A stretch of DNA of 64,000 bases. It comes from Taenia hydatigena (lineage: Eukaryota; Platyhelminthes; Cestoda; Cyclophyllidea; Taeniidae). Below are positions 46,140 to 59,458 of the stretch, in pieces (positions within the stretch are counted from its first letter, which is position 1; every line of letters begins with the position of its first letter). The stretch is from assembly GCA_036345935.2 (NCBI GenBank), contig JADWOT020001188.1, forward strand, positions 124,001 through 188,000, in the 5' to 3' direction. The notes under the pieces were generated by a model. It had not been told where the DNA came from. It ran no database searches and worked only from the letters and a program-made list of their open reading frames with translations. The position numbers and the translations under genes were made by a program.

Positions 46140-49100
46140 ACATTGAACTAATGTAGGCTGAAAGTGGTGTCCAGCCTAAAACTCATCATCACAAGGAATA
46201 TCCGTGCGATAAAGATCAACGATCTCAGACAGCTGGTCAAATATGCAATTGGTAGGCCTCAGAATTTCTGTCACCGACTGTTAAAATCCCAATTATTATC
46301 CAAAACCCACGTCATAAAAGAAGAAATGGTTTTGCGCTTTTTATTTAGAAAACGCTGCGGTCAAAAAAAGATGCACATCCGCTACTTAGGTTCAGTAACA
46401 GATGCAAACTTCTACGATCAAACTTGGACGGAATTTGTTCCCATTTAAAGCAAGGGAACATTTATATCTGGAAAGCTATAGCAAGGGGGGCCCTCCGAGT
46501 ATCATAACGGCATTAATAAGATCAAAAATTCCACGGTGACGGATCCGAATATTGTGCATAACGGTCCGAAGTACAGCAACCCTCCATAGCAGTCGCAGTT
46601 ACTATGGGCGTCAGAACATCGAAACAAACGTAGCGATTTCTCGAAGGGGAAAAGAACCGCCAGTGCCGGCACAAAGCAAACTTTAAAGGCAAAGGCCAAT
46701 AGTAAAACAAACGAACGTATTCCTTTCAGAACAGTCGGTCTACAAGTGCTGAAATTCAGAATAGACATTGCTTTAAAGCATTATATTCCTTCAAGCATGT
46801 CGATAAATGTAACTATCTTGACAGCCATTGCAGTGGCATTAAAGCATGTCAATAGCTTTCTTTTCTGTGAGGAATGCCTCCATTTTGGCACCAAAGTCTG
46901 CTTTTGTCACAATCTAGCTCAAATAAATTCCTTTATTAAAAAAATAATGGCAATCAGTTGCGCCATAATTCATCGAGACAAATTCGTTAATCTCTAAAAT
47001 AGCTGGCTTTAGACAACGTCAGTTGGCGCTGGGTGAGTAATCGCTATTTCTGTTTCATATACATGCCTATTTGTGGTGAGTAGAAGCCACCCGCATTGCA
47101 ACCATCTTGATATAACCGCCAAAACGAATAACTATACGTCTTTAAATTTGTGTACAATATTGACCTGCAGCTGCAGGCACCTAGAGTACAGTTAAGACGT
47201 TCCATTAAAGAAAGCGATTGCCTGGAAAAATTAAACAGTTGGAAGTCTACGCTTATATTTGTTAAAATTGTGTAGCTGATAATGAATTTTGCCAACAATT
47301 ATGCTGACGAGCAATATTTAAGGAATATTTTAATAAAGCTCTGGTTAAAGTGAATTTCAGTCTCTTGGCATAATTTAGGTAAAAATATTAATTTCAGACG
47401 TCTTCATAAACCGAGATAAAATTTTTATTAATAGCTACAAACGTGAAAATAAAGGCCACGTAGCTTTCTTTAACCCTCCTAGCTAATGATTTTCGGCCTT
47501 GATAAATGCACTGCATAAAGCTTTAATGCTTTCAGTTCAGAATTGTGATGCCTTTTGCTCTATTCACATATGGTCTGATAAGCCAGCATCCGCGGTGGTT
47601 AGCTATGGTTATTTTCGACTGCATATGGAAGGTATGCTTCGGCGTCAGCTCAATGAATCAAAATAACTTGCCTTGCATACCGCTACGTTCCACTGAATTT
47701 GCCGAAACGGCTCAGCAGAGCATACTGATAAAAGTGCGAAGTAGAAAGTAGGAAGGAGGATAGCAAACATGCGGATTCCTTTGGTTCATTGCCATGTCTT
47801 TTGTCGCAAAATGAAGCCACTTGTTGTTAATGGTTTAAACCCAAGAGACAATGCATTTTTTCGGAAAATCATTAATGGTCGAAAGCTTCTTCAATTAATT
47901 AGTTTAGAGTCCAGACTGGTTACGTTGAAGCGGGAGCACAATTAAATTAAGCAGTGGGGAGTGAATGGAGGGAACAATAGTATGAAGCGGGAAGAAGATA
48001 AGCAAAGTGGGATAGAGTGGACCAGCAGTCTTGAGATTTCCATCGTCGTCAGCCAATTCTGTACTAACCCAAACCGATGCAAGAGCCCTAATGGTCAGAA
48101 AAAATAAGAGACTTTACACGTAATCTAGCCATCAACATCCTCTACTCTAGTGATTTTAGCTTTTTTAGACGTGCGCATTTGGTCTCTCCTCCTATTGTTG
48201 CTGAATTGGTCGAATTACCAACGAATGACTCATGCCATTTGGGCCTTAAATCGTCAAAGCACTGTAATCAGACATGCTTATTTGTGATCCTGTAGATCAG
48301 AACCACCAACAAAGAGATGTCACACGAAAACTAGTATGGGCGCGTGCTTCTATCCCTTAATCCACAGCTGATCAACCTTGGCCTACAGCCACGTGGATTG
48401 TGAAGCATTCTTAACTATAAAACCATTTTTGCGATAAATTTTGGAACCCCCTTTCCTTGGTTCATCAATAAAGCTTTATGATCAATCTTTCTGCAAGCCG
48501 ATCCACCTGTCATGGGCATGCCATAACAAGAGAGCCTTAATCTCGTTGGCGGGTATTGTAGGAAGCAAGACTATTTGTCAGCCTATTCTCAAATTGCTAT
48601 ATACGCTCGTCAGTTTGAGCCAAAATGATCTAACTACATCGCTTTCTTTGATGCATACTGCTAATTGCGTCAAAATCTGTGCAATTTTAATTCTTGAAGA
48701 AAATATACCACCTACCAGAAGAAACAGATGCCATTACTCGACACAAAACTGCCTTTGCTTTGTACGAACAACTAAGAAAAAAACAGGAGCACATTGAATT
48801 ACACGCTCTACCTAGGAGATCTGTGCATCCACCAAAGTGGGACCTTTGATGACAGCATCGGAGCTGTTCCTCAGCTTTTGGAACACACCTTTGTAAGTGG
48901 CTATTTGCGCACCGTCCACGCGCATATCAGGCATCCCTTGCTCTTTTTGGGGTGAAGCCGAGCATCCAGTTCGCCTAAAAGGAAGGCGTAAAAGTAGTAA
49001 AATGAGCTGTGCTGCTTGAGTAAAGTGCAATTCTTACGAACGCGTATCTTTGTTGCTCACTACCCTTTAAGAAAAGCCATGGCCTAAAGTAAGTTAAAAG

Positions 49101-52100
49101 TTGCAAACTGCATTGCTGCAGTGAATGGCAGAGACACATCACCATTTTATTATCTGACGCTTCCATGAGGTAGATGTTTCACGCAGTCACTCTAAATCCA
49201 ACAACCTATGCTATAGCAGACGTCTGCAACCTCAAAAACTCACCAGAAGCTTTCTTTTTCTTGTCCGATTTCTGGAAGTTCTAGAACGTCTTGGATTTCG
49301 CAATCTCTTAAGGTTCTCCTAATTGGTAAATGTTGCAAACAAAAGAACTTAATTCACCGATATTCACCGGCATCGATGCTGACGCGAATGCGGCAGGTAT
49401 GCGAAAAGGGATAAACACGTCACGTATTCCTCAAAAAGCAGTAGATTCTTACTTGCGAGTTATGGTCTCTAATTGATCTCATAGGTTGTGCAATGTATTT
49501 TATTATTTTTGTTTGAAAATACAAAAGAAAATGATTTCACACATGCGCAAGCATTAATGATGAAATCCGTGCATCCCTAGCCCTTCACGAAACTAAACTT
49601 GAAAATCTTATTAGCAAAGCATTAAGTATTTCAAATGGGAAGCAGGGATGATAAACATGTACAGCAACCAACGATCATTTTCACTACAAACATGCAGCGG
49701 TTCTTCGAGTTGGAATAAAGCCCTTCTTTTAATGACAGTTCCTAAAGCATTTGACTTCTAAACCTGAAAAACCAAGAAATATCATAGAATTATTTTTTTA
49801 TTATCGCACTTGTGCAAACAGCTCCTAAGATCTTAAATGGGCTTATGGCGAATTGTCTACTAGTCGAGGAACAACCTGAATGCCCTTTTAAAGTCTCACA
49901 AGCCATCAGTAGAAAGCAAAAGCCAATGCAAATTCAAGATTGGAAAGTCGTTAGAAATTTGGCACTATTCTCGTAGCCTTCAGTAAATTATCCTAAGTTG
50001 ATGCAGATGTGACGGAGGAGATAGACAGCATGCCTCTAAAGCCCGAGACTCTATACGAGAATGTAGAAGTTTCTCGAGGGGAAGGTGGGTCGAACTAAAT
50101 CATTGCACAGAGTGGACTAAATTGCTGAAATATCATCTTCTTGAAGGATCAAAGTTGCAAAAAGAATGAGAGCTTGCATTTAGCGTGGGTTTCTATTTGC
50201 CAGTAATTCCAGCGTTTAAGTTTCGATTCTCGACTCTGAAGACGACTTAAGCCTATACATTTTAAGAAATGAACCACTGTGAATCCCTTTTGATAATCCA
50301 AAATTCCTAGTCACTAAGGCATTTAAAATTTGTAGCCGGTTACCGTAAACGTATTACCTAATCGACAAGAAGTGTTAGGCACTGCGAATGATTTTATTAT
50401 TGAAAGATTAGACTGCCAAATTCATCCCCAGTCCCTTGCCGTCTTGCCGATTCGAAACACAGATGAATGCTTTTAAAAACAGCTGGCAAGAAAATTGCCA
50501 TATCTGCTAGATTATCCGTTATGCGTTGGCCTAAGGGGACCGGCAAAGGTATTCACAACACCTAATAATTGCCACAAAGTGTCCAACCTGCGTTACCTTT
50601 AGATAAAGGTCGTCGAAACAAATCTATTCCGTAGATTATACTGCTACGGCAGAGCCATATAATCATTCAAAAGTTTTCCGTTAGTGACTGATCTGCAGGA
50701 AAACCTTCGTTTCCAGGCTTAAATCTGTTTTGGGCGGCTCAAAGCGCGGGTATATTTGTCAGAAATCTAATTAGCAGGAAGAACAGGATCAAAATTTGAA
50801 CCAAAAAGTTAGTTGAAGTTCGGAGTGGTCCTCCAAAACACTGTAATGTGAGCATTTATAACGATAAAGCTGTTGCTTAAAAATGCAAGCATGCAGTCAA
50901 GTAGCAACCATTTTGAATGCAAAAAACAGGTTTGTAAAAGTTAAAACAAGATGGATTGAGTTAAACTGACTTTTTAAATGTCCAAAAGACGTTTCACTGC
51001 CGTGAGCCAGAGGTGACAATCATTTAGCTGCTCATGATACTTCAAGGAATTTAGCACTGTCTTACGCAAAATGTTTTAATTGTCCTTATGAAACGCATGA
51101 GCAAGCGCCATGCTTTCACTATGCTGTCATCTTGGCGGCAGGATACCTAGAATAAAGGTAAATGCAACTAACCTTTCCTACAAAAAGTGAGTCCGCATCA
51201 GGATGGTGTTCCATCTCCACGATCCCGCCCACCCGCATGTCGATGCGACTGATGTCAACGGACGAACCTTTATCTTTTTGTTCACCCTTTAGTAGAGACT
51301 TTGGTTTAGCACCACGAGAGAGTTGCCTCTATCTGAGTTAAAAGTAGAGTATTGGTTGTTATCGCCTCCACGAATGGGGTGTATAGAATGCAACAAGACA
51401 CTCCTGCTGACATGAAACAAATAAGTTGATAAGTTAATATCTCCAAGACACCTTAGGTGTAAGCAATGAATGGAAGCCGCTACAAGTTTATGAATCAATT
51501 TAAAGGTAAACACGGTTGACCGCATCCCCATCGTGAAGACTGAAAGAACAAAAGGCAATGCGTGGTCACCTTACTGGTCAATATGCATCACAATGTCATC
51601 AACCGATTTGGACCCGATTAAAAAGAAGCTATTGGAAAATAAAAGGAATACTATCAAAATATAAAGCGTGATTATCTCCGCCTCTACGTAATAACAACGA
51701 TTTAGTAGCAGCTAATCATCGCATTAAAATGGGAGGAGGCTGACTACCATCAACTTCAGATCTATCAACATCGAATCTCTCTAATAGGAGCATACGAAAG
51801 ACCGTGCAGCAGTGTCGATGATAACGCCTCGTTAATGGTAAGTTATATCCTGTCATTTAATGGCACAGACCACTTAGCAAGGTATATGCTTTGCCTACAA
51901 AACCAGGAAGGACCAACGTTTGAATTCGCAAAAAAGGCACGACCTCCTAAAGTAGCATGCAATTGGATGTATCTTGCCACTCAGATAGCGATGAAGAACA
52001 AATAATTTTTGCGACAAAGGTATGCCAAGCATTTAGTTTGCACCACAAAATAACAAATTTGATTGATTAATTTAAAAAATGCAACATTTTGGCCTGACTG

Positions 52101-52370
52101 ATTAGCAGCATTATTGTACTCGTCAAGTCTATAAGATTGACAATATGACTAAGACGAAAATTAACCAAGAACAGTTAATTGTAACACTGGATTAATACAA
52201 CCCAAACACAAAACGTGCCCATTTTAAAGAGAAAATGCGATGAATGCGAAGCGCTATGACAAGAGTAACTAAACAAGCCACTGCAAACTAGTCGAAAACC
52301 CAAATTACAAGTTAATGGTGGATTTAGAAAGCAATATTAAAAGTGCGATTTCGCGCAAAGCAACTCAGAC
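46140..52370. other. no gene confirmed; one open stretch near 46.5-47.0 kb
   Basis: On the plus strand, about 46484-46997, a frame is open except for one TAG at about 46586-46588. It is Lys-rich (NKRSDFSKGKRTASAGTKQ, then RTVGLQVLKFRIDIALKHY), and the TAG could lie within an acceptor (CCATAGCAG). The minus strand of the same DNA has an 88-codon hydrophobic ATG frame (46768-46502). Neither has a paralogue here. The remainder is AT-rich, without recognised genes or repeats. Confidence 0.3.
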
Positions 52371-52439
52371 ATTTTTTAATGTTAATCGCGATTTCTATGG
52401 TCATTCAATCGCTCGATTGAAATCAGATTACCACAAAAA

Positions 52440-52784
52440 TTAAGTGGGAAGAACGCACTAGGTTTGTTTCTTGGACGAGCTGGGGTAAACGGAGTGCTAG
52501 ATTCCGAGTTTTCGATATGATTTTTGCATGAAGAAGGAAAGGATAAAGTGTCTACAAAGATCCTGTTAAAAGTCAAATAAAAAGCAACTTTTAACCAACC
52601 ATAGTTTCTAGACGATTCGATCTCTCCTTGTGGGCATCAATTTCTCGTTTGAGCTGAGCATTGCTTGCAACATATGCTAGTTTAGCATGCTTAAATGCGC
52701 TTCCATCGCAATTGGCAAGAGGAAGGGCCCTATCCCCGACAATCTCTGCAGGTTTCTCTGAGTCCATTTTCATCAAGATGAGGC
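52440..52784 (-). CDS. candidate exons with a coiled-coil-like segment
   Basis: On the minus strand the acceptor TTGGCTAATCCCAG opens exon A (52784-52600). It reads LILMKMDSEKPAEIVGDRA and then the helical, charged NAQLKREIDAHKERSNRLE, ending ATG|GTTGGT. A 37-nt intron (52599-52563) ends TTTTAACAG. The next exon (from 52562) is open in the frame SSTPFTPARPRNKPSAFF, but the phase after exon A is ambiguous: a 44-nt alternative ending TTTGTAG fits that frame. Upstream, a minus-strand exon ending CGAA|GTAAGT (donor 53576/53575) has matching phase 1 and would join across a 791-nt intron. The product is unknown. Confidence 0.4.
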
Positions 52785-53575
52785 CTGGGATTAGCCAAAA
52801 CACACGTCGAGTTTCTCGAAATTTAAATTCAAAATAGGACTATGCAACGAATTTGAAGGAAGAAGCATTAATAAATAAGTTAGCAATGCTGTTTTGTACA
52901 GTAAATAGTTCAACCTAAAGATGCATTCAAGGCAATAGCGATCAGGCAACAATGACGTTTCGACAACAAGGGTGATAGAAATCTGATATCAGTCAACTTA
53001 CGGCCAGCTTCCTTAAATAACTGCCGCCTAACAAAATCTAACAATTGGGTGCGCAGTTACAATAGTGAAACTAAGACAGGTGTCGAGTTCCGTTGAGCGC
53101 CAAACGACACCAACCTACATGCTCGGGTCCTGTAACATTATTAAAATGGAGCCATGCTTAAAACAGCCTTGCTAAACACTTTAGATTGCAGGCACTTTCT
53201 AATTCAGGTTTTGGTTTATATCCAATGGCTGTTTGCTGCGTCAGAAAAGGCGGTTTATTTATCGTAAGCTTGTTATGTAGATTTCAATGGCTCCGCTTTC
53301 AGGTTCTTATTTTGTTCCATTTATTTAGTTAAGCCATTTTGAGAGTCTGTATTTGCACTAAGCTTCTGATATTGTGAGAGGTTATTTTAAGTTGCTTTTC
53401 TTAATCCTTAACTTATGTTTTTTCTCCCTTTCTATTTACAAAACAATGAATTTTTGCATATCAGCCAGCCACGATGACAAGTCCATAAAGAGGCGATCTC
53501 GTTCAATAAGCAGATTGCTAAGTGTGTTGGTGAAGCATATTACTAGTTTGGGTTGTTTCCTTTTGTCCGACTTAC

Positions 53576-53726
53576 TTCGCATATCGCTGATCAAAAACTG
53601 AAGCATCACACTCTTTTTCAAGGCAGCACATTGGAAAAATGTAGGCACTAACAATGTAACAGAGTAAGATGCTAAGGCCTTATACAAACTTCTTAGTTGC
53701 GTAGAGTCCAATGTGTCGTGGTGCTA
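53576..53726 (-). CDS. candidate upstream exon of the 52.6 kb minus-strand gene
   Basis: The minus-strand frame reads LRSLYKALASYSVTLLVPTF, then KKSVMLQFLISDMR, and ends at a perfect donor (GCGAA|GTAAGT). Phase 1 at the donor matches the phase needed by the exon starting 52784. No start codon is present, so a further upstream exon is needed. The same frame stays open past the donor to 53436 (NLLIERDRLFMDLSSWLAD), so the donor may not be used. Confidence 0.3.
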
Positions 53727-54039
53727 TCCTATTCTCTACGAGGTGTACTTCCGTCTCACATTGCGTTGCACATGCGCCGGATGCTTGCGTCCCTTAAATA
53801 TGCTTTGTAGGCCAGAGTTGGGAGGACATTTTTAACCTGGTCGTAGGGTAGCGTGGTCGTACTTTTGAGGCCGGCACATCCTCCTCCTTGAGGCCCCAAC
53901 GTAGTTGTTCCATTTCAGCCCTCTTCATACAATAAAGATGTCTATAACATCAACTTATTAATATTCCATGCTGAGGATCGTAGTTAGCACTTTCCGTCTT
54001 CACCCCTCCGCTTTACCTTACACATATTTTCTTACCAAT

Positions 54040-54545
54040 TGCAGCTTACTACAAAGCACAGCCCAGAATGATTTGATGAATCCGAGTTATCGGAATAATC
54101 TTCATTATTAAGTGTATTTGAAGATGTCCATGGCAAATGGGTTTACTGAGGTCTGTGTATCTTTGCAATGAAAAAAGAGCAGTGGCTGGAAGTTGCTTCC
54201 ACTCACGGCAACTTATTTGCACGCACAAGATTATCGACTGATCAGACAAAGGTGGCCGACAAAGGAATCATAAGGTTACATGGCGTAAATTGATTCTGAA
54301 AACTAATGTGCTGCCTCTGAATGTTTGTAATAATACAGACCCTGTCCTCAAATGCACAAGCCACAGGATCATTACGCCTGCAGAGTCAAAAAATAAGTAG
54401 AAGCAAATTTCGTGTCACATTATGCAGGATGCTCTTAGGTGGCCGACAGCATATTTCGAGGGATAAGGCTTGCTCTCGACGCGGCAAAGTTTATTCCGTG
54501 ACGTCAGAGAGTGTTGACTCCCGCCCTCTTCATCAAAAAACCTTT
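54040..54545 (+). repeat. dispersed repeat family 1, copy 2 (mate 32060-32590)
   Basis: Same orientation as copy 1. Matches run through TGATGAATC, GCACGCA, CGACTGATCAGACAA and GGATAAGGCTTGCTCTCG. Small insertions and deletions are frequent, consistent with an old neutral repeat. Confidence 0.75.
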
Positions 54546-55289
54546 GTGCTGTGAACTATTACAGACCGAATTAATCTTACTTCACGTTTCATCGAAGTGA
54601 CTATTTAGACGAGTGCTATCTCTGACCTCAAATTTAATGGATAAGCACTAATAGGACAATCACCAAGTTGACTGTAAATAAGTCTCTTCTTCCTTCCCTT
54701 TCACTACTCTAATTTCCAATACCTACCCGCTTTCAGCCATCTGATTGTTTGCTGCTGTAAAGTGGTATAGTTACACTCGACGACGGCCTTTCAATTAGTG
54801 GTAGAAGTTAGGGGCCAAGAGTAATATGGACCCTTCTTCGTTCCACTTGAGGGAGCAATTTTAATCTTTGGACGAACGTTCAGTACTGCATTACTTTCAT
54901 TTGCAAACATTATAAATGTCCGAGCTGGTCTCTGGATTTTATCCACAATAACCTATGCTCACTGGATAAAATGATGTTGACCTCAGCTGTGGTCGGGTTA
55001 TTCAGAGGTATCAGTGTTATTGTTACGTTGCTGGGTGCTGTTGAATCCAGAACTCTCCATTTACATCCTTGTTTCGCTTTTACAATATTTTTCGTTCGCT
55101 GATCTTCGAACTCTGGCACAAAAATGTTAACTTTGTTATGCATTATTGTATGGCAGCTTCTGCACCGATGGTATCAATGGAAAAAAAGCAGACTTATTTT
55201 CTAAACAGCTGAAGATCCGCTTTTAACATTTGTTGTTCATTCGACATGTCTTTGCTCTGACTAATCTTAGTTGATTCATTGAATTTCTT

Positions 55290-55705
55290 GGTTATCTAGA
55301 TTCTCGAAACACCTGTAATGAAAGTGTTGACAGATGCTGGGAAAGGCAGGAAAGATTTCCTAGCTTCGCCAAAATCTAAGGAGACTTCAGATACAGAAGA
55401 GTGCTCATTTATCACTACTCTGCCCCACATGCGACGAAGTGAGGTCACAACAATGTGCATCTCACCAAGGGAGGTTCTCGACCAAATCAACTTAATGAAT
55501 GGATTTTGCGGTCGAGTTTCTGGCAAAACCAATGATACCTCGACTACCACCCATAATTCACGCATCGACTGACACGGTAATCAGAGATGTTAGTGCCATA
55601 ATTATGGTGCATATAGAAGATGAGCAAATCAGACCCGCTTTCCTGATTTTCTTTAACTCGTCCCGTCACTTCACAACCTCTGAGTAGTAACGGTGGGAGG
55701 AGACC
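55290..55705 (+). repeat. dispersed repeat family 2, copy 2 (mate 42110-42500)
   Basis: This copy keeps an 84-codon ATG frame (55318-55572, MKVLTDAGKGRKDFLASPKS) and a following overlapping frame (about 55502-55687, FLAKPMIPRLPPIIHASTD, then VSAIIMVHIEDEQIRP). These could be two halves of one frame broken by a shift. The 42 kb copy does not keep either frame. It may be a decayed coding element, but no transposase or polymerase motif is recognised. Confidence 0.7.
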
Positions 55706-55749
55706 TTGTTAATTGCGCTCCAAATAACTAGATTAAAGAGACCACTTGT

Positions 55750-58400
55750 TGAGGTCACTCCTTTACGAAAGGGCTTACCTCCAATTTGACACGATTCTTG
55801 GTGCGGGCCATCTACATATAGTGGGAAGAGGCAAAGTGATTGCACGTGGCTAATAGCAGTTAACTACACCTTGTAAGATGGTATTTTTCCTGACGTAGCT
55901 CTAACTAATCAGTGCTAACTGTGCGACGCTAGGGAAGGAAGGTTAATGATCTCATAGCTTTGCTATTGGCTTCGCAAAAGCCACATCCATGCATATCAAT
56001 GGAGTGTGAGGCGTCGATCTTAAGCGTCATCGACGTTGTAACGCTGGAAGGGAGATGTCAAATCACATCTTGGCAAGATGCATACCTTTGCCACCAAATT
56101 TTGTTGGGGTTCTTGTTCATTATTTTCAAAGAACAAGCTCAGACTTAGGGACATTCTGCGGTAATGGCTAAAAGACCTATCAGACTCCATTGTCATATTA
56201 AAAATATTCTCACATGGCACTAATGGCATTATATATTTGAGCTGAATTTTAACAAATGCTGCACAAACGAGGTAAAGAATAAGCATTTAATTTGGTCATA
56301 GTGGAGAATGCTTTGCTGGCCATACTCCATACTCTATGCTGTATTACTATATTACTCCCTTACTTACTCATTCCCCTCACATTCATGCATTTGCCTATTT
56401 ACTAACCCGCCCTCCTGCTTTTCTTATATGACTATGCCAGCGCACACACACGCACACATAACATTTCCCTCCACTTCTCACTCTCACATTCTTGCCAAAT
56501 CACGTCATCTGCGCTTCCTTTATTCCCACTCTGTGTACGCCAGTGCTAAGCGCAATAGCGCTGCACTTATTCGTGCATTTGCTACTGCGATGCTGGCATC
56601 AGCATTCTGCCAAACGCCAATGTCAAAGGAATCGTGAGGCCGCAGCCGGTTGCGGCATTGCCACGACCACCAAATCAGCGGCCTTCAACATTAACACTAT
56701 TAATTCAACTTGCTTTGCTCAATTAAATGTAATAGCACGCACAACATATTCCACGTATTAGAGGAGAGCAAAGATGATGAGATGCAAAGGCGTTATAATG
56801 TGTGCGATGCCACAAATGCAAAGGAAAGGGCGTAGATGGATTGAGGGCAGGGGTGAAATGGAAAGAATCATACAACGGTAGAACGCGATATAATGTGCCA
56901 GTGGCACGACATGTACTACAACCGTCACCGGTGCGCGAGCTAACCCGGCGAGAGGTAGCATAAAGTTCATGGAATGACAGAACCCATAGATTACCACCCC
57001 GTGCGACCACTGGCGCCTGCAGTATCAATTGATGAGCATGATATGGTCTTAGGGCGGTGATCAAACATCCACAGCGAAACATTAATGTTTCGTAACTATA
57101 CTGTCACGATCTGATTCATAAGAAGGTGGAATGCGCTTGGCAAATATGTCCTACCATTGGTCAAAAGCGAGCATAATACTGAAATATGCTGCCGCGAAAT
57201 CTCATCAGTCGCGTGCGTAAGCAGCCCTTCTACTCGTAGAGGTAGGCTTGGTGCTGTGCTGCTTGTGGTGTGTTTCGGGTCTATGGATCCGCTCCAGAAA
57301 ACAAATGATCATGCCATGAGTGGCTCATTCTCTAAAAGATTAATTATTTCTCTTCTAACCAGCTATGAGTGTCGCCAGTATTCACGCGCTTAATATGAGA
57401 CGCTTTTCTGCATTTAACGGTGCTCGTTCATGCTGTCAGTGTTGCTCGTGAAGTTGGATTTTTATCAAGTCATTGAGAAATCAAGGTGAAAATGCGATGA
57501 TTTATAATGCACTGAAATGACTGCTACGCAAGAAATAAGGATGGAGTTGTAAAATTATGACATTTTCTAGACAAAGTTGGTATGATAAAGGCCTTGTTGT
57601 TTTGAGGTTGAACTGAGGCTACGCGGGCAAGTCATTATGCCCAATGGAAACCGGGACAAAATCAGCAGAAGTCCACGACGAGCATGGATATGGTCATCTT
57701 TCAGCGTCCATAATTTGTTTGTATTTAATAGCCACTGCATATGCAAAGAATCGGCACTGCTGCTTGGGCATGTATTTCAGCCCATCCACCCGTCAATAAG
57801 GCACTTGCCACACTATTGCAGTGTGGTGATTATTCAGAATGCGGAAGAGAAGGAAGATGCATAAGTGATGCTGAGTAGGCTAAGTAATGGGACATGAATG
57901 CCACCAACGAAAATAGAGGTGACGAAAATGTAGGTGCGAGGGAGTATGCCAATTGGGAAACAAAATATAAATGAAAATAAAAATCTAACAATTAGCCAAG
58001 ATGATAGAGTGCAAGGTGTCGCTGAAAGAGATAAAGCAAACCTTACATTTTCAGGCTATGTGCACTTCACCAACCGAAATTTGGCTCGAAATTTCGTTGC
58101 TAACGCTTTCGCAAATAACTGCTTATGAGACAATCCTAGTGTGCTGGCTTTAGAAATCAAGAATTAGCAGCTTCTATAATGAATGGAAGTAAAAATTTGT
58201 GAGAGGCGCCAAATTTCTTTTCGAGCAAATCTATGTCTGCATAATCAGAGCTAGTCTAATCCTTACGGCAGCAAAATACAGCAAGGTTATTTCGAAGCGG
58301 CTCGCTGCCTATCATTCCATGCGCAAACAAAATCCATTTTTAAACCATTAAACCACGTACTTATATCATGGGCTACGCTTACATTTGTGATCTTCCCACA
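55750..58400. other. no gene recognised
   Basis: Mixed composition. A 119-codon minus frame (57082-56723) and a 109-codon plus frame (56308-56637) are unsupported. No RNA genes or repeats were matched. Confidence 0.35.
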
Positions 58401-58409
58401 AGTTGAACT

Positions 58410-58650
58410 AAAAGAAACAACAACACATGAAAACTGTCATTCAAGGTTGTGGAATGAATATTCAGCATAAATGCTTATCAAAAGCCGGAATACTAATTGC
58501 ATAACAAGCAGCTAGCAGGTATTTTGGGTCATTGGACATGTTTTGGTAAACGGAATGAAGGGTTTCTTGCTAAATCCTAGAAGTGAGGTGTTTACTTTTC
58601 AAAATTTGGATTGAGCGATGACGCTGGGGCCGCTTTGTTGTGTAACTAAT
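58410..58650 (+). repeat. dispersed repeat family 3, copy 2 (mate 44900-45150)
   Basis: Direct copy of 44900-45150 with moderate identity. Similarity ends near GCTTTGTTGTGTAA. Confidence 0.8.
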
Positions 58651-59458
58651 GCAGACTCTGCAGAAAATATATGTGAGGTGGGTGCATACCGCCCGCACCT
58701 CTTGTCTACGGCGTCCAGCATTTCCTTTTGCTTGCATGGTCCGAGTCGACAGGCGACTCTTTACAGATTGCTTGTGCTAATGAGATGGGACAACTAGACG
58801 CTTCGGAGATCCAAAACCCTCTTATCTTCACAAAACTTTAGTTCTTAGAAAGTGTTTGGCAGATGTATCTCTCCTTTGGCCGCTGTCTTTCTTCATTCCT
58901 GTAGTCTATAGCACACTGCCGCGCAATTTCACTTTGCCATCTCCATCTCAAACAAATGCAAATGCTGTTAGAGCATCAGATTCACAAATACGCCTCTCTG
59001 CTTCCTATTACTACTACCGGTCGACATGCTGTGCCACTTCCCTGACAGACTTTCATGCATCTATCTTCCTTCGCATCGGTCCGACAGATACACGAGCGAT
59101 TGTCACTGCGACCCGTTAACTACTTCACTTTTCGCCACTTAAGACCTGTCATCATATTTTAGAAGTCTAACAGATGCGTAAATATCACCTTGCTTAATCA
59201 AATCGCTGACAAAATAGCTCAACATCTCAAACTGCTTAGGAATGGCTCATGAGTACTCTAGCGAAATTCAAGAGCCCTACGCTCACGAAATGCAAGACGT
59301 GCGCGAACTGTGACAACTTCAATGTATCCATTTCACTCCACATATGCTGTGCAATGCATCTACGTTCAGATGTTCCATCGACCAAGCATCCAACACATAA
59401 ATGGACAACATGGCGAAAATGCGGCTGAGACAACATGCTGGTGATCTCAAAATGCTGA

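Noticed and set aside
46502..46768. 88-codon hydrophobic minus-strand frame with ATG
   Set aside because: The opposite strand is also open and Lys-rich, so the hydrophobic appearance is the mirror of that. Nothing selects between them.
55318..55572. Transposase or polymerase gene in repeat family 2
   Set aside because: No catalytic motif is visible, and the other copy does not keep the frame.
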